Below are positions 1-10,333 of a stretch of 64,000 nucleotides of DNA, piece by piece. Where the stretch lies: positions 1 to 64,000 of the forward strand of contig CAMDXA010000006.1 of NCBI GenBank assembly GCA_945878065.1, read 5' to 3'. This DNA is from Bordetella parapertussis (GTDB lineage Bacteria; Pseudomonadota; Gammaproteobacteria; Burkholderiales; Burkholderiaceae_C). How positions within the stretch are numbered: the stretch's first letter is position 1; every line of letters starts with the position of its first letter. A program made the translations under genes and the position numbers. The notes beneath the pieces were generated by a model, which did not search any database, was not told the origin of the DNA, and saw only the letters and a list, made by a program, of their open reading frames with translations.

Positions 1-173
1 TAACCCAGCCAGCCTTTGCTGCCCAGAATTTGCGCCCACGCCTGCATATCGTCACGCGTGAGCCGCAAAGCGTTGTGTACTTTGTGTGAAAGTTGTTCGG
101 GCAAATGGGCTTTCACCCAGCCGCGGACTTCTTCGCGAAATGCCTGTTCTTCAGGCGTGAAGGCCAGATCCAT
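1..173 (-). CDS. Acyl-CoA dehydrogenase, N-terminal part (cut by window edge)
   Basis: Only the first 57 residues are inside the window; the gene runs off the left edge. The protein starts MDLAFTPEEQAFREEVRGW, the typical N-terminal helix of FAD-dependent acyl-CoA dehydrogenases, which oxidise acyl-CoA thioesters to enoyl-CoA. The ATG at 173 is the natural start because the family usually begins with this F-x-x-E-x-x-x-F-R-x-x-V segment. It is divergent from purN, so both promoters must lie in 174-289. Substrate chain length cannot be judged from this fragment. Confidence 0.8.
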   Translation of the reverse strand, partial: MDLAFTPEEQAFREEVRGWVKAHLPEQLSHKVHNALRLTRDDMQAWAQILGSKGWLG

Positions 174-289
174 GTGAATTCTCCGTAGGTGCTTTAGCCA
201 CCGTAATTAAGTCAATCCGTGTTTTAGCACGACCGTGCGATTTTGCTGTAAAGCAAGAGACAAGGCCATGTTTCGCCATAATGACCCGA

Positions 290-886
290 ATGAAAAATAT
301 TGTGATTCTGATCTCCGGTGGCGGCTCCAACATGTTGGCCATCGCCCGCGCTGCTGTCCAGCAACAGTGGGAACAGACTTTGCATGCGCGGATAGCCGCC
401 GTCATCAGTAACCGGCCAAACGCAGGCGGTTTGAAGATCGCCGCTGACATGGGTTTGACCACACAAGTGGTGGACCACACCGCATTTGCTGACCGACCGG
501 ACCCGCGCACCGCATTTGACGATGTGCTGCGCCAGACGATTGACGCATATGAACCCTCGCTGCTGGTGCTCGCCGGTTTCATGCGCATACTGACGCCGGG
601 CTTTGTGGTGCACTATGAAGGGCGCTTGCTGAATATCCACCCCTCGCTGTTGCCCGCGTTTGCGGGATTGCATACCCACCAACGCGCTATAGATGCTGGT
701 TGCCGGTTTGCAGGTGCCACCGTGCACCAGGTGACCACCGAACTCGACCACGGTCCGATATTGGCGCAAGCCGTGGTGCCAGTTTTGGCGGATGACACGG
801 CAGATACTTTGGCCGCGCGTGTGCTCACGCAAGAACATGTGATGTATCCGCAGGCGATAGAAACATTCTTAAAGTCCCATGTCTGA
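290..886 (+). CDS. purN: Phosphoribosylglycinamide formyltransferase (GART)
   Basis: This cytosolic enzyme of purine synthesis transfers a formyl group from 10-formyltetrahydrofolate to glycinamide ribonucleotide. The protein (198 residues from the ATG at 290) opens with MKNIVILISGGGSNM, the phosphate-binding loop. It carries NIHPSLLPAF, with the catalytic Asn and His, and VTTELDHGPIL, with the catalytic Asp. Its length matches the family. An upstream ATG at 281 adds only MTR; the start at 290 fits family N-termini better. Its end overlaps the next gene by 8 bases, which suggests co-transcription. Confidence 0.93.
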   Translation: MKNIVILISGGGSNMLAIARAAVQQQWEQTLHARIAAVISNRPNAGGLKIAADMGLTTQVVDHTAFADRPDPRTAFDDVLRQTIDAYEPSLLVLAGFMRILTPGFVVHYEGRLLNIHPSLLPAFAGLHTHQRAIDAGCRFAGATVHQVTTELDHGPILAQAVVPVLADDTADTLAARVLTQEHVMYPQAIETFLKSHV

Positions 887-1118
887 CGCCGACCTGCCGC
901 CCTTACCCAACCTGCCTGCCGGGCGCTACCGGCATTACAAACAACTGGACTACGAGGTGTTAGGCGTGGTGCGCCACAGTGAGACGCTGGAACCGCTGGT
1001 GCTCTACAAAGCGCTGTATGGCGAACAAGGTCTGTGGGTCAGGCCGTTTGCCATGTTCACCGAAGAGGTGGTGGTGGATGGGGTGAATAGACCCAGATTT
1101 CAAAAACTCAACAACTGA
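879..1118 (+). CDS. DUF1653 domain protein
   Basis: A 79-residue soluble protein made almost entirely of a DUF1653 domain, recognisable from the G-x-Y-x-H-Y-K start (residues about 16-22) and the LVLYKALYGEQGLWVRP core. DUF1653 proteins are small, conserved and of unknown function. The ATG lies inside the last codons of purN in another frame, so translation is probably coupled. The stop codon sits inside a terminator hairpin. No catalytic motif is visible. Confidence 0.85.
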   Translation: MSDADLPPLPNLPAGRYRHYKQLDYEVLGVVRHSETLEPLVLYKALYGEQGLWVRPFAMFTEEVVVDGVNRPRFQKLNN

Positions 1119-1125
1119 GTTTTTT
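1102..1125. terminator. Bidirectional intrinsic terminator
   Basis: AAAAACTCA (1102-1110), loop ACAAC, TGAGTTTTT (1116-1124): a 9-bp stem flanked by A and T runs. It lies between the convergent DUF1653 and HNH genes and overlaps both stop codons, so it can end transcription from either side. Confidence 0.75.
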
Positions 1126-1684
1126 AAGCTGCCAGCCTCGAATTGCGCGGCAAATGCGCCATCAAAAATTCCATTTGGTCGGCCAATATGCGGCGGTTGC
1201 GCAAAATAAAGTCTTCCCACAACGTGGGCGTGTAAGGCGTGTACAGCAAAGGCATCCGAGCCTGCTCGGGCGTGCGGTTGGCTTTGCGGTGGTTACAGGT
1301 TTTGCAGGCGGTGACCACGTTCATCCAAGTGTCCTGGCCGTGCTGGCCAAAGGGGATGATGTGCTCGCGGGTTAAATCGGTTTCGTGGAAATCGTCGCCG
1401 CAGTAAGCGCACAGGTTGCGGTCGCGGGCAAACAATTTGCTGTTGGTCAATCCCGGTTTCAAATCGAAGGGGTTGATGCGCGGCACGCCCTTGGTGCCGA
1501 TGATGCTGTTGATGACGATTTTCGACTGTATGCCGGTGACCGCGTTGTAGCCGCCACGGTAAACCGCGACTTCGGCACCAGCTTCCCAGCGCACCTCTCC
1601 CGCCGCGTAATGGGTCACGGCTTGTTCGAGCGATATCCAAGATTGCGGCAACCCTTGGGCAGACAGCTTCAAGACCTTCAACAT
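1124..1684 (-). CDS. HNH endonuclease family protein
   Basis: A 186-residue protein with an HNH nuclease fold in its second half. CAYCG and CKTCNHRK are the two zinc-binding CxxC pairs, and LTREHIIPF between them holds the central His pair. Such stand-alone HNH proteins are common chromosomal genes in betaproteobacteria; their target and role are not established. The start is well supported by a strong ribosome site, GGAGGT, a few bases before the ATG at 1684. There is no methylase or other restriction partner next to it, so a restriction role is not indicated. Confidence 0.85.
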   Translation of the reverse strand: MLKVLKLSAQGLPQSWISLEQAVTHYAAGEVRWEAGAEVAVYRGGYNAVTGIQSKIVINSIIGTKGVPRINPFDLKPGLTNSKLFARDRNLCAYCGDDFHETDLTREHIIPFGQHGQDTWMNVVTACKTCNHRKANRTPEQARMPLLYTPYTPTLWEDFILRNRRILADQMEFLMAHLPRNSRLAA

Positions 1685-1774
1685 TCACCTCCAATGAGAT
1701 AAGCGAGCACTGACGTCGATCCGTGACAATATACCTTGTTTCCAAGACGGCACTTTGACACCACGCCTGTACCC

Positions 1775-2782
1775 ATGCAAATTTTCAGAGGCATTCACCA
1801 CCCCGGCCTGGCCCCGTCCTGCGCACTGACCATCGGCAATTTTGATGGCGTGCACCGCGGCCACCAGGCCATGCTGGCTTTGTTACATAACGAAGCGCGC
1901 CAACGCGGCGTGCCGTCTTGTGTGATGACATTTGAGCCTCATCCGCGCGATTTTTTTGCCGGGCAATTGAACAAGCCCGAGATGGCACCTGCACGCATCG
2001 CCACGCTGCGCGACAAGCTGGCTGAATTGCAAGCCTGCGGCATCGCCCAATGCGTGGTGTTGCCATTCAACCAGACGCTGGCGGCATTAAGCCCGGACGA
2101 TTTTGTGCAGCAGATGCTGTTGCAAGGCTTGGGCGTACGCTATGTGCTGGTGGGTGACGATTTTTGCTACGGTGCCAAACGCGCCGGTGACTACGCATCG
2201 TTGTCGCGCAGTGGCCTAGCGCTGGGCTTTGAAGTCGCTCGCATGAACAGCTATGAAATATCCGAACCGCCCTCGGCAGACAAACCCGGCGTGACCGGCG
2301 TGCGTGTCTCCAGCTCGGCGGTGCGTCAGGCGCTGGCCGATGGCGATATGCGTCAGGCGGCGTTGCTGCTGGGCCGTCCCTACGCCTTGTCGGGGCACGT
2401 GGTGCACGGACGCAAACTCGGGCGTGAATTGAATTGCCCGACCTTGAACCTGCGCTTTCCACATTCCAAACCTGCGGCCAGCGGTATTTTTGTGGCACTT
2501 GTTCATGGCTTGAGTGAGAAACCGCTGCCCGGCGTGGCGAATTTCGGCGTGCGCCCCTCACTGGACGCGAACGATGTCAACGGCGGACGCGTGCTGCTGG
2601 AAACCCATTGCCTGGACTGGCCTGCCCATCTGGGCACTGAGGGGGGCTACGGTAAACTCATACGCGTGGAACTGCTGCATAAATTACACGACGAACTCAA
2701 GTACGAGAGCATGGACGCCTTGAACCGGGGCATACAGCGCGACTGCGACGACGCACGCGCCTGGCTGGCCGCCCGAATTTGA
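1775..2782 (+). CDS. ribF: Bifunctional riboflavin kinase / FAD synthetase
   Basis: RibF phosphorylates riboflavin to FMN and then adenylates FMN to FAD. The N-terminal nucleotidyltransferase half shows IGNFDGVHRGHQAML (GxFDGxHxGH) near residue 20. The C-terminal kinase half starts near residue 205, with GHVVHGRKLGRELNCPTLNL containing the G-R-x-L-G-x-P/C-T-x-N signature. The 335 residues from the ATG at 1775 match the family; an ATG at 1736 would add 13 unsupported residues. No FMN riboswitch is seen upstream. It is followed by ileS and lspA, the usual order in proteobacteria. Confidence 0.95.
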   Translation: MQIFRGIHHPGLAPSCALTIGNFDGVHRGHQAMLALLHNEARQRGVPSCVMTFEPHPRDFFAGQLNKPEMAPARIATLRDKLAELQACGIAQCVVLPFNQTLAALSPDDFVQQMLLQGLGVRYVLVGDDFCYGAKRAGDYASLSRSGLALGFEVARMNSYEISEPPSADKPGVTGVRVSSSAVRQALADGDMRQAALLLGRPYALSGHVVHGRKLGRELNCPTLNLRFPHSKPAASGIFVALVHGLSEKPLPGVANFGVRPSLDANDVNGGRVLLETHCLDWPAHLGTEGGYGKLIRVELLHKLHDELKYESMDALNRGIQRDCDDARAWLAARI

Positions 2783-2893
2783 CAGGGCCTGCATGACGCA
2801 CTTTGCCCCGCGTCTCCTACATCCACTGACAGCTGAACCGGATGCCGCAGCATCAATCACGAATCCATTCGAATACCTTGATATTGAATTGAC

Positions 2894-5806
2894 ATGACCG
2901 ACGCAAACACCACCGATTACCGCGCGACACTGAACCTGCCGGACACACCGTTTCCCATGCGCGGCGACCTGCCCAAACGCGAACCGGCCTGGGCCAAAAG
3001 CTGGACCGAGCAAGGTTTGTACAAACAATTGCGCGTGGCACGCCACGGCCAGCCGCTGTTTGTGCTGCACGACGGCCCGCCTTATGCCAACGGCAAATTG
3101 CATATCGGCCATGCGCTGAACAAAGTCTTGAAAGACATGATCGTCAAAAGCCGCCAACTGGCTGGCTTTGATGCGCAATACATTCCCGGCTGGGACTGTC
3201 ACGGTTTGCCTATTGAAAACGCCATCGAAAAACTACATGGCCGCAAACTCTCGCGCGACGATATGCAGGCCAAAAGCCGCGCGTTTGCCACCGAGCAAAT
3301 CGATCAGCAGCGCGAAGACTTCAAACGCTTAGGCGTGCTGGGTGATTGGGAGCGGCCTTACCGCACCATGGACTTCGCCAACGAAGCCGGCGAAATCCGC
3401 ACGTTCAAACGCGTGATTGAGCGCGGTTTTGTGTATCGCGGTTTGAAGCCGGTGTACTGGTGTTTCGATTGCGGCTCGTCTTTGGCTGAGTTTGAAATTG
3501 AGTACGCGGATAAAAAAAGTGACACGCTGGATGTGGCGTTTTTATGTGCGCAGCCTGAAAAACTGGCCAAAGCCTTTGGACTGTCAAAGCTCGACAAAGA
3601 AGCGTTCGCCGTCATCTGGACCACCACCGCTTGGACCATCCCCGCCAACCAGGCGCTGAACCTCAACCCCGAGTTGAACTATGCCTTGGTTGACACTGAG
3701 CGCGGTTATTTTGTGTGTGCTGAATCGCTGGTGGACAAATGTTTAGAACGCTGGCAACTCAGCGGCAAAGCCGTAGCAACTTGCAAAGGCCAATCGCTGG
3801 ATTTGATCGAATTCCATCACCCGCTGTCGCATGTGGACGCGGCCTATCAGCGCACTGCCCCTGTGTATTTGGCGGACTACGCCACCGACGCAGACGGCAC
3901 GGGTATCGTGCACAGCGCACCTGCTTACGGTGTGGATGACTTCAACTCCTGTGTCGCGCATGGTTTGGCTTACGACGACATCTTGAACCCGGTGCAAGGC
4001 AACGGCGCGTATGCCGCTGACTTCGCGTTGTTCGGCGGACAGCACATCTGGAAAGCCGTACCCATCATTTTGGAAGCGCTGAAAAACTCAGGGCGTTTGA
4101 TGGCGACACACGGCATCACGCACAGCTACCCGCATTGCTGGCGACACAAAACCCCGGTCATCTACCGCGCTGCGGCGCAATGGTTTGTGCGCATGGACGA
4201 AGGCGAGGGCGTGTTCACCCAAGACAAAGCGCCTAAGACGCTGCGTCAATCGGCGCTTGACGCGATTGAGCAAACCAACTTCTACCCCGAGAACGGCAAA
4301 ACCCGTTTGCGCGACATGATTGCCAACCGGCCCGACTGGTGCATCTCGCGCCAGCGCAGCTGGGGCGTACCGGTGCCGTTTTTGTTGCACAAAGACAGCG
4401 GTGAATTGCACCCGGACACGATGGAAATATTGGATATTGCAGCGACCATGGTGGAACACGGCGGCATCGAAGCCTGGAGCCGCGCCGGTGTGAACGACAT
4501 TCAAACTTTGTTGACAGCGCAAGGCAAAGGCCAAACCGCCCAAGCCGACGACTACAGCAAGAGCACCGATATTTTGGAAGTCTGGTTCGACTCCGGCTCG
4601 ACGTTCGAGCATGTGCTGCGCGGCAGCCACAAAAATGCTTACGACCGCGCGCCTTATCACGAGACCGGCCCCGAAGCCGACTTGTATTTGGAAGGCCACG
4701 ACCAACACCGTGGCTGGTTCCACAGTTCGCTGTTGCTCGGTTGCGCGCTCTATGACCGTGCGCCTTACCGTGGTTTGTTGACGCATGGTTTTGCCACCGA
4801 CGGCCAAGGTCGCAAGATGAGCAAGAGCTTGGGCAACACCGTGGTGCCTCAGGAAGTCACCGACAAACTCGGCGCGGAAATCGTGCGCCTGTGGGTAGCG
4901 TCCACCGACTATTCGGGCGACTTGAACATCGACGACAAAATTTTGGCGCGTGTGGTCGACACCTACCGCCGCGTGCGCAACACGCTCAAGTTTTTGTTGG
5001 CCAACACCAGCGACTTCGACATAGCCAAAGACGCAGTGCCTTTGTCTGAGATGCTGGAAGTTGATCGCTACGCCATCAGCCGCGCCGCGCAATTGCAAGC
5101 CGATATCGTCGGCCATTACAACCCGCAAACCCAAGTGTTTGAAGGCGGGCATTTCGGGCGCTACGAGTTCCATCCGGTGGTCTCTAAGCTGCAAATTTAT
5201 TGTTCGGAAGACTTGGGCGCGTTTTATTTGGATGTGCTCAAAGACCGGCTGTACACCACAGCCGCCGGTTCACACGCACGGCGCAGTGCGCAAACTGCGC
5301 TGTGGCAAATCACCCAAGCCATGTTGCGCTGGATGGCACCGTTTTTAAGCTTCACCGCCGAAGAGGCTTGGGGCGTGCTGGGCTTGGGCAACACCATTTT
5401 CAAAGACAGGTATGTGCAACTGCCTGCGCCCGATACAGCGTTATTGGACAAATGGTCGCGCATTCGTGAGATCCGCGAACAAGTGAACAAAGACATTGAA
5501 GTGGTGCGCGCACAAGGCCTGGTCGGCTCGCCGCTGCAAGCCGAGGTTGTGCTGACCGTGAACGCGGCTGACATGGCATTGCTGCAAAGCTTAGGCGGTA
5601 ACTTGAAGTTTGTGTTCATCGTGTCTGCGTTGCAACTCAAAGCCGGTGACAACTTGGCGGTTGAGGTGACACCTTCAGCGCACACCAAATGCGAACGCTG
5701 CTGGCATTACAGCGCGGATGTGGGCAGCATTGCCGCGCACCCTACCCTTTGCGGGCGCTGCAACAGCAACCTGCACGGCAGCGGTGAACAACGGGCATTT
5801 GCTTAA
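2894..5806 (+). CDS. ileS: Isoleucyl-tRNA synthetase
   Basis: Class I synthetase that charges tRNA-Ile and edits Val-AMP and Val-tRNA. The 970 residues contain HIGH at 70-73 and KMSKS at 641-645. The CP1 editing region includes the [15 protein letters not shown] threonine-rich stretch. The C-terminal zinc finger shows CERCWHY and CGRCN. This is the eubacterial long form with full domains. It lies between ribF and lspA with about 110 bases before it; no T-box-like leader is apparent. Confidence 0.98.
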   Translation: MTDANTTDYRATLNLPDTPFPMRGDLPKREPAWAKSWTEQGLYKQLRVARHGQPLFVLHDGPPYANGKLHIGHALNKVLKDMIVKSRQLAGFDAQYIPGWDCHGLPIENAIEKLHGRKLSRDDMQAKSRAFATEQIDQQREDFKRLGVLGDWERPYRTMDFANEAGEIRTFKRVIERGFVYRGLKPVYWCFDCGSSLAEFEIEYADKKSDTLDVAFLCAQPEKLAKAFGLSKLDKEAFAVIWTTTAWTIPANQALNLNPELNYALVDTERGYFVCAESLVDKCLERWQLSGKAVATCKGQSLDLIEFHHPLSHVDAAYQRTAPVYLADYATDADGTGIVHSAPAYGVDDFNSCVAHGLAYDDILNPVQGNGAYAADFALFGGQHIWKAVPIILEALKNSGRLMATHGITHSYPHCWRHKTPVIYRAAAQWFVRMDEGEGVFTQDKAPKTLRQSALDAIEQTNFYPENGKTRLRDMIANRPDWCISRQRSWGVPVPFLLHKDSGELHPDTMEILDIAATMVEHGGIEAWSRAGVNDIQTLLTAQGKGQTAQADDYSKSTDILEVWFDSGSTFEHVLRGSHKNAYDRAPYHETGPEADLYLEGHDQHRGWFHSSLLLGCALYDRAPYRGLLTHGFATDGQGRKMSKSLGNTVVPQEVTDKLGAEIVRLWVASTDYSGDLNIDDKILARVVDTYRRVRNTLKFLLANTSDFDIAKDAVPLSEMLEVDRYAISRAAQLQADIVGHYNPQTQVFEGGHFGRYEFHPVVSKLQIYCSEDLGAFYLDVLKDRLYTTAAGSHARRSAQTALWQITQAMLRWMAPFLSFTAEEAWGVLGLGNTIFKDRYVQLPAPDTALLDKWSRIREIREQVNKDIEVVRAQGLVGSPLQAEVVLTVNAADMALLQSLGGNLKFVFIVSALQLKAGDNLAVEVTPSAHTKCERCWHYSADVGSIAAHPTLCGRCNSNLHGSGEQRAFA

Positions 5807-5872
5807 TGGCTGGCCTGCGCATATCTTTAGCCTATCACGCTTTGAAAAAAACCCTAACGTGAAACACAAACC

Positions 5873-6385
5873 ATGACTAAACACTCACCGCGCTCTCTGT
5901 GGCTATGGCTGGGCATTGCCTTGGTGGTGCTGCTGTTTGACCAATTCACCAAACTGCTGATCATCGGCAGTTTGCAACTGGGTGACAGCCAGCCAGTGAC
6001 ATCTTTTTTCAACCTGGTGCGGGTGCACAACAGCGGCGCAGCGTTTTCATTTTTATCCACCGCCTCCGGTTGGCAACGCTGGTTTTTCACCGGTATCGGC
6101 CTGGTGGCCGCCGTTTATATCGTGTGGATGTTGCGCAGCCATCCTGATCAAACCTTGTTTTGCTTTGCGCTATCACTGGTGCTGGGTGGCGCGGTTGGCA
6201 ATGTGATGGACCGCTTACTGTGGGGCCATGTGGTTGATTTTTTAGATTTCCACTGGGCTTGGTTGTCGCCGGTTTTTTACCAAGGACATTTCCCAGCGTT
6301 TAACGTGGCTGACAGCGCCATCAGCGTTGGCGTGGTCTGCCTGATTGCAGACGAATTGATTCGGGTGCGACGCAGCCGCACATAA
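5873..6385 (+). CDS. lspA: Prolipoprotein signal peptidase II
   Basis: Inner-membrane aspartyl protease that removes the signal peptide of diacylglyceryl-modified prolipoproteins. The protein has 170 residues with four predicted membrane helices. The two catalytic Asp motifs are visible: [15 protein letters not shown] (Asp122) and FNVADSAI (Asp147). [10 protein letters not shown] is the conserved first periplasmic motif. It follows ileS by 66 bases, the standard neighbourhood. Likely clients in this window include the CsgG, DUF4810 and DUF799 lipoproteins. Confidence 0.97.
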   Translation: MTKHSPRSLWLWLGIALVVLLFDQFTKLLIIGSLQLGDSQPVTSFFNLVRVHNSGAAFSFLSTASGWQRWFFTGIGLVAAVYIVWMLRSHPDQTLFCFALSLVLGGAVGNVMDRLLWGHVVDFLDFHWAWLSPVFYQGHFPAFNVADSAISVGVVCLIADELIRVRRSRT

Positions 6386-6389
6386 TTTG

Positions 6390-8084
6390 TCAGCGCGGCT
6401 GCACTTTGTAAACACTGAAACTCTCCAAAGGCGCGCGTCCAGCGGCCAAGGCTATTTGCCTAGGCAGAGTACCTGTTTTGTGGTCAACCCATTGGGCTTG
6501 TACCAACGACTGAGCGCTCACGTTGAGTTCCCGCAAGTCTGTTAGATCGCTGGTTTTGGCTATCAAAAAATAAGGCCCGTTCTGCGGCAGTTCATTGACA
6601 TGGTTGACGCGCACACTCGCAGCGCTTTGTCGGTATAGACCCAGCTCGTAAGCCACTGGCGGGTCCAAGCGATACACCATCACCGGCCATTGAGGCTGAC
6701 TGGCCAACCAAGGCAGCACGTTGTAGGGAATGCTGTAGCGCGTGTGCGCCACCAGCGTCATGGCTTCAAGCACCGCATACAGCGCCAATACCGCCGCCAC
6801 CGGATGCACCAACACCATGAGCCCATGTTGCTGCTGCCTTTGCCACACGGCATAGGCCAGCCAGCCCAGCCCAGCCGTAGTCAGGCCCATCATGATTTGC
6901 ACATGACCCACTTGCCACGCCACCCACACCGCTAACACAAGGGTGAATAAGCCCATGCCTGCTTGCAACCAACGCACACCCCGGTTTGAGGTGTGCTGAC
7001 AGGCGGACAGCAACCAAGGCGCACACATCAGTGCTGCAAACGGATAGACGATGACGGTGTAGTAGTCCAGCTGAAAACTGGTCAGGCTGAACATCACAAA
7101 ACTCACCCCAAAACTGGCCGCTAAAAAAACCCACTGTGCGCGTTGTGTGGCCTGCCATTCGGACCAACGTCGCCCGGCTTGCCAACACGAGCCGGCAAAC
7201 GCCGCCACCCATGGCAAAAATGCCCACAAAAACACCGCCACAAAAAACAGCTTGTTGCCCGCTTGGTTGGTGATCGGCCCGGTGTTGAAGAACCGCCCGA
7301 ACTGGCTGTCCCACAAGAAAAAGCGAATGCCGGACACACCGGTTTGATTGAACACGGTTTTTTCCGGGTGCATATCAAACTGTCTGTACAAGGCCAGCAC
7401 TTCCGGTGTCACACACACCGCCGTCAACAGCAACGCCGCCAACCATTTCATACGGAACAACTCGCGCCAGCGCCCTTGGTAGGCCCACATGCACACCAAG
7501 CCGCAGCTGATAGTGATCAAGGTGAACACGCCTTTGGTCATCACCGAAATGCCGCTGAACAATGCACCGAGCAACACATATTTCAAGCGACTGTCAGCGT
7601 CAAAACGCAGCCAGTAATAACACGCGCCCATGATGCTGGCGGTTAAAAACGCTTCGGCTTTCAAGGCGGTGGTGGTGTACATCAAATGGTAGGCGGACAC
7701 ATAGACCAGCAAAGCAACCAACGCGGTGTCCCGGCCATAGAACAAGCGCGCCAGCCGATAGGTGAAATAGCCGCCCAATAAGTGACACAGGTAGCCAGGC
7801 AACATGTAGGCAAACACACTCACACCGAACAACTTGAACGACAAGGCACCTAACCAAAACGGAAAATGCGGTTTGTCTAACCAGTCGCGACCATCCAATA
7901 TCAGGTCGTTCCAATTGCCACTCAACACCAGGTGTTGTGACAAGGCGGCATACAGCACCGAGTCGCCTTCGTTCAATATGGGCGTGAACAAAGGAATGGC
8001 ATTGACCAGCAAAGTCAGCAACACCCAGGCCAGCAGGTGCGGGCGCAATGCGGGATCAAGAGATTTGTTGGTACTGTGATTCAC
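6390..8084 (-). CDS. Membrane glycosyltransferase of the ArnT/PMT (GT39/GT83) type
   Basis: A multi-pass membrane protein of about 564 residues with around 11 hydrophobic segments. The first periplasmic loop carries NEGDSVLYAALSQHL, the position of the acidic catalytic motif of ArnT/PMT-like transferases. This family moves a sugar from a polyprenyl phosphate to lipid A, protein or another acceptor; the acceptor here is unknown. An ATG at 8138 lies inside the terminator of the gene upstream. The GTG at 8084 (VNHSTNKSL), close to the first membrane helix, is therefore preferred. It converges on lspA with a 4-base gap. Confidence 0.8.
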   Translation of the reverse strand: MNHSTNKSLDPALRPHLLAWVLLTLLVNAIPLFTPILNEGDSVLYAALSQHLVLSGNWNDLILDGRDWLDKPHFPFWLGALSFKLFGVSVFAYMLPGYLCHLLGGYFTYRLARLFYGRDTALVALLVYVSAYHLMYTTTALKAEAFLTASIMGACYYWLRFDADSRLKYVLLGALFSGISVMTKGVFTLITISCGLVCMWAYQGRWRELFRMKWLAALLLTAVCVTPEVLALYRQFDMHPEKTVFNQTGVSGIRFFLWDSQFGRFFNTGPITNQAGNKLFFVAVFLWAFLPWVAAFAGSCWQAGRRWSEWQATQRAQWVFLAASFGVSFVMFSLTSFQLDYYTVIVYPFAALMCAPWLLSACQHTSNRGVRWLQAGMGLFTLVLAVWVAWQVGHVQIMMGLTTAGLGWLAYAVWQRQQQHGLMVLVHPVAAVLALYAVLEAMTLVAHTRYSIPYNVLPWLASQPQWPVMVYRLDPPVAYELGLYRQSAASVRVNHVNELPQNGPYFLIAKTSDLTDLRELNVSAQSLVQAQWVDHKTGTLPRQIALAAGRAPLESFSVYKVQPR

Positions 8085-8107
8085 ACCGAGGCCTATTGCA
8101 AAGACAT

Positions 8108-8134
8108 AAAAAAACCGCCAGTTTGCACCGGCGG
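8108..8134 (-). terminator. Intrinsic terminator of the quinone oxidoreductase gene
   Basis: On the minus strand, CCGCC(GGTGCAAACT)GGCGG is followed by seven T. It lies 16 bases past the stop of the 8151-9134 gene and ahead of the glycosyltransferase start at 8084. Confidence 0.8.
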
Positions 8135-8150
8135 CCATTTCAGGGATTGT

Positions 8151-9134
8151 TTACACGGTCAGCAATGTGCTGCCGGTGGTTTTGCGTGCTTCCAAATCGC
8201 GGTGCGCCTGTGCGGCTTCGGCCAAGGGGTAACGCTGTTCGATATGAATCTTCACTTTGCCGCTGCCGACCACATCAAACAAGTCCTCGGCCATTTGCTG
8301 GTTGGTTTCGCGCGTGGCGATGTGGGTGAACAAGGTTTGGCGGGTGACATAAATCGAACCTTTCGCGCCCAATGAACCCGGGGCAAACGGCTCGACCGGA
8401 CCGGAGGCGTTACCAAAACTGGCCATCAAACCAAACGGTGACAAGCAGTTGAGTGACTTGTCCCAGGTGTCTTTACCGACCGAGTCGTACACCACTTTCA
8501 CGCCTTTGCCGTGGGTGATGTCTTTGACACGCGCTTCAAAATCTTCTTTGTTGTAATTGATCACATGGGCCGCGCCATTGGCTTTGGCCAGTGCACATTT
8601 TTCGTCGCTGCCTGCGGTACCGATGAGTTGCAAACCCAGCGCCTTGGCCCACTGACAAGCAATCAAACCCACGCCACCGGCGGCGGCGTGGAACAAAATC
8701 AAGTCCCCGGCTTGCAAACCGGCTTGCGGCAAAGTGCGCTTGAGCAAATACTGCACGGTCATGCCTTTGAGCATCATGCCGGCTGCGGTTTCAAACGAAA
8801 TGTTGTCCGGCAGTTTGCAGACGTTTTTGGCAGGCATCACTCGCGCTTCGCAATAGCTTCCGGGCGGGGCGCTGGCATAAGCCGCGCGGTCGCCTGCTTT
8901 CAAATGGGTGACGCCTTCGCCCACGGCTTCAATCACGCCAGCACCCTCCATGCCCAAGCCATGCGGCATAGGCAAGGGGTACAAACCGGTGCGGTGGTAA
9001 ACATCGATGTAGTTCAAACCGACGGCTTGGTGCGCGATAAGCACTTCGCCGGGGCCGGGGTTGCCGACTGTGACATCGACAAGTTGCAACACCTCGGGAC
9101 CGCCGGGTTGTTTGAATTGAATGGCTTTGCTCAT
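8151..9134 (-). CDS. NADPH:quinone oxidoreductase (MDR superfamily)
   Basis: A 327-residue zinc-free medium-chain reductase of the QOR type, which reduces quinones or other enones with NADPH. The N-terminal GroES-like domain contains NYIDVYHRTGLYPLPMPHGL. The Rossmann domain contains HAAAGGVGLIACQWAKALG, the AAxGGVG nucleotide loop typical of QOR. The zinc-ligand cysteines of alcohol dehydrogenases are missing at the expected places. The ATG at 9134 is preceded by CAGGAGTC, a good ribosome site; the longer ATG at 9203 is not needed. The gene ends at its own terminator. Confidence 0.92.
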   Translation of the reverse strand: MSKAIQFKQPGGPEVLQLVDVTVGNPGPGEVLIAHQAVGLNYIDVYHRTGLYPLPMPHGLGMEGAGVIEAVGEGVTHLKAGDRAAYASAPPGSYCEARVMPAKNVCKLPDNISFETAAGMMLKGMTVQYLLKRTLPQAGLQAGDLILFHAAAGGVGLIACQWAKALGLQLIGTAGSDEKCALAKANGAAHVINYNKEDFEARVKDITHGKGVKVVYDSVGKDTWDKSLNCLSPFGLMASFGNASGPVEPFAPGSLGAKGSIYVTRQTLFTHIATRETNQQMAEDLFDVVGSGKVKIHIEQRYPLAEAAQAHRDLEARKTTGSTLLTV

Positions 9135-9226
9135 GCCTGACTCCTGTTGTGTGGGTTGTGATCGCGGGGGCCTGTCTAGCGGCCCAGTCTCGTGATTGTC
9201 CACGCAACTGGGTTAGAGTCGCCCAC

Positions 9227-10156
9227 ATGCCAGAAAATCCACCCTCCCCCAGCAAACCCTCGCTGGACTTGGCCACCGCCGGTTTGTTGTTGTTGCCCCC
9301 GCTGTTATGGGCTGGCAACAGCGTACTGGGTGCCGTGGTGGCCGACCTGGTACCGCCAATCACGCTGAATTTTTTCAGATGGCTATTGGCCTTTGCGCTG
9401 TTGCTGCCCTGGTCGTACCCGGTGCTCAAACCGTCCAGCCCGATGTGGGCGCACTGGCGACGCTATGGTCTGATGAGCCTGCTGGGTGTGGGTTGCTACA
9501 ACAGTTTCCAATACTTGGCACTGCACACTTCTACGCCCATCAATGTGACCTTGGTCGGTGCCAGCGTGCCGGTGTTCATGTTGGTGTTGGGCGCGCTGTT
9601 TTACAAACAATCGGTCAGCGCTCGCCAAGTGTTGGGGGCGGTCTTGTCAATAGCAGGTGTTCTTTGTGTGCTGGGCCGCGGCGACTGGAATACCTTGCAA
9701 AAGGTGCAGTTGGTGATTGGCGATGTCTACATATTGATTGCCGTGCTGTGCTGGGCCTGGTACAGCTGGCTGGTGGCGCAGCCTGTCGACCCGCCGGAAA
9801 TTCGCGGCAACTGGACGTATTTTTTGACCGCGCAAATGGTGTTTGGCTTGCTGTGGAGCGGTGCATTCACCGCTGCTGAGTGGCAGCTCAGCGACAACCC
9901 GCATATCGATTGGGGCTGGCCGCTGGCTGCCAGCGTGTTGTATGTGGCCTTAGGACCAGCTTTGCTGGCCTATCGCAGTTGGGGGCTGGGCATTCAACGG
10001 GTAGGGCCGAACATCGCAGGCTTTTTTGCCAACCTCACGCCCTTGTTTGCTGCCTTGATTTCCACTGTCACCTTGGGCGATTCACCACAAGGCTTTCATG
10101 CGGTGGCATTTGTGCTGATCGTGGGTGGTATTTGGGTGTCCTCACGCAAACCCTGA
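9227..10156 (+). CDS. EamA-family (DMT) membrane transporter
   Basis: A ten-helix transporter of 309 residues with two EamA repeats. The first begins around LLLLPPLLWAGNSVLGAVV and includes NSFQYLALHTSTPINVTL. The second begins around VYILIAVLCWAWYSWLV and ends with a short G-x-x-VSSRKP tail. DMT proteins usually export amino acids or other metabolites; the substrate is not predictable. The ATG at 9227 is chosen because the proline-rich tail before helix 1 starts there. It is divergent from the oxidoreductase, with a 92-base gap. Confidence 0.85.
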   Translation: MPENPPSPSKPSLDLATAGLLLLPPLLWAGNSVLGAVVADLVPPITLNFFRWLLAFALLLPWSYPVLKPSSPMWAHWRRYGLMSLLGVGCYNSFQYLALHTSTPINVTLVGASVPVFMLVLGALFYKQSVSARQVLGAVLSIAGVLCVLGRGDWNTLQKVQLVIGDVYILIAVLCWAWYSWLVAQPVDPPEIRGNWTYFLTAQMVFGLLWSGAFTAAEWQLSDNPHIDWGWPLAASVLYVALGPALLAYRSWGLGIQRVGPNIAGFFANLTPLFAALISTVTLGDSPQGFHAVAFVLIVGGIWVSSRKP

Positions 10157-10333
10157 AACTGTTGCGAATCGGTTATATATTAAAGTTTTCAATATATTTT
10201 GAATTTGTATTTATAAATACTCATTCACTGGCATGCCCGCAAAGATTGCCCTCAATAAATTCAACGGGTAAATTATCAACACATAACATGCATTTTTCGA
10301 AACTTTTAAATCCTTTTTAATTAGGTTAAATGC

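Noticed and set aside
1685..1774. FMN riboswitch ahead of ribF
   Set aside because: The spacer is only about 90 bases and shows none of the conserved riboswitch segments.
4088..5194. 368-residue open frame on the minus strand
   Set aside because: Antisense of ileS; codon pattern reflects the sense strand.
8085..8138. ATG at 8138 as start of the membrane glycosyltransferase
   Set aside because: It lies within the terminator hairpin of the upstream gene; the GTG at 8084 fits better.
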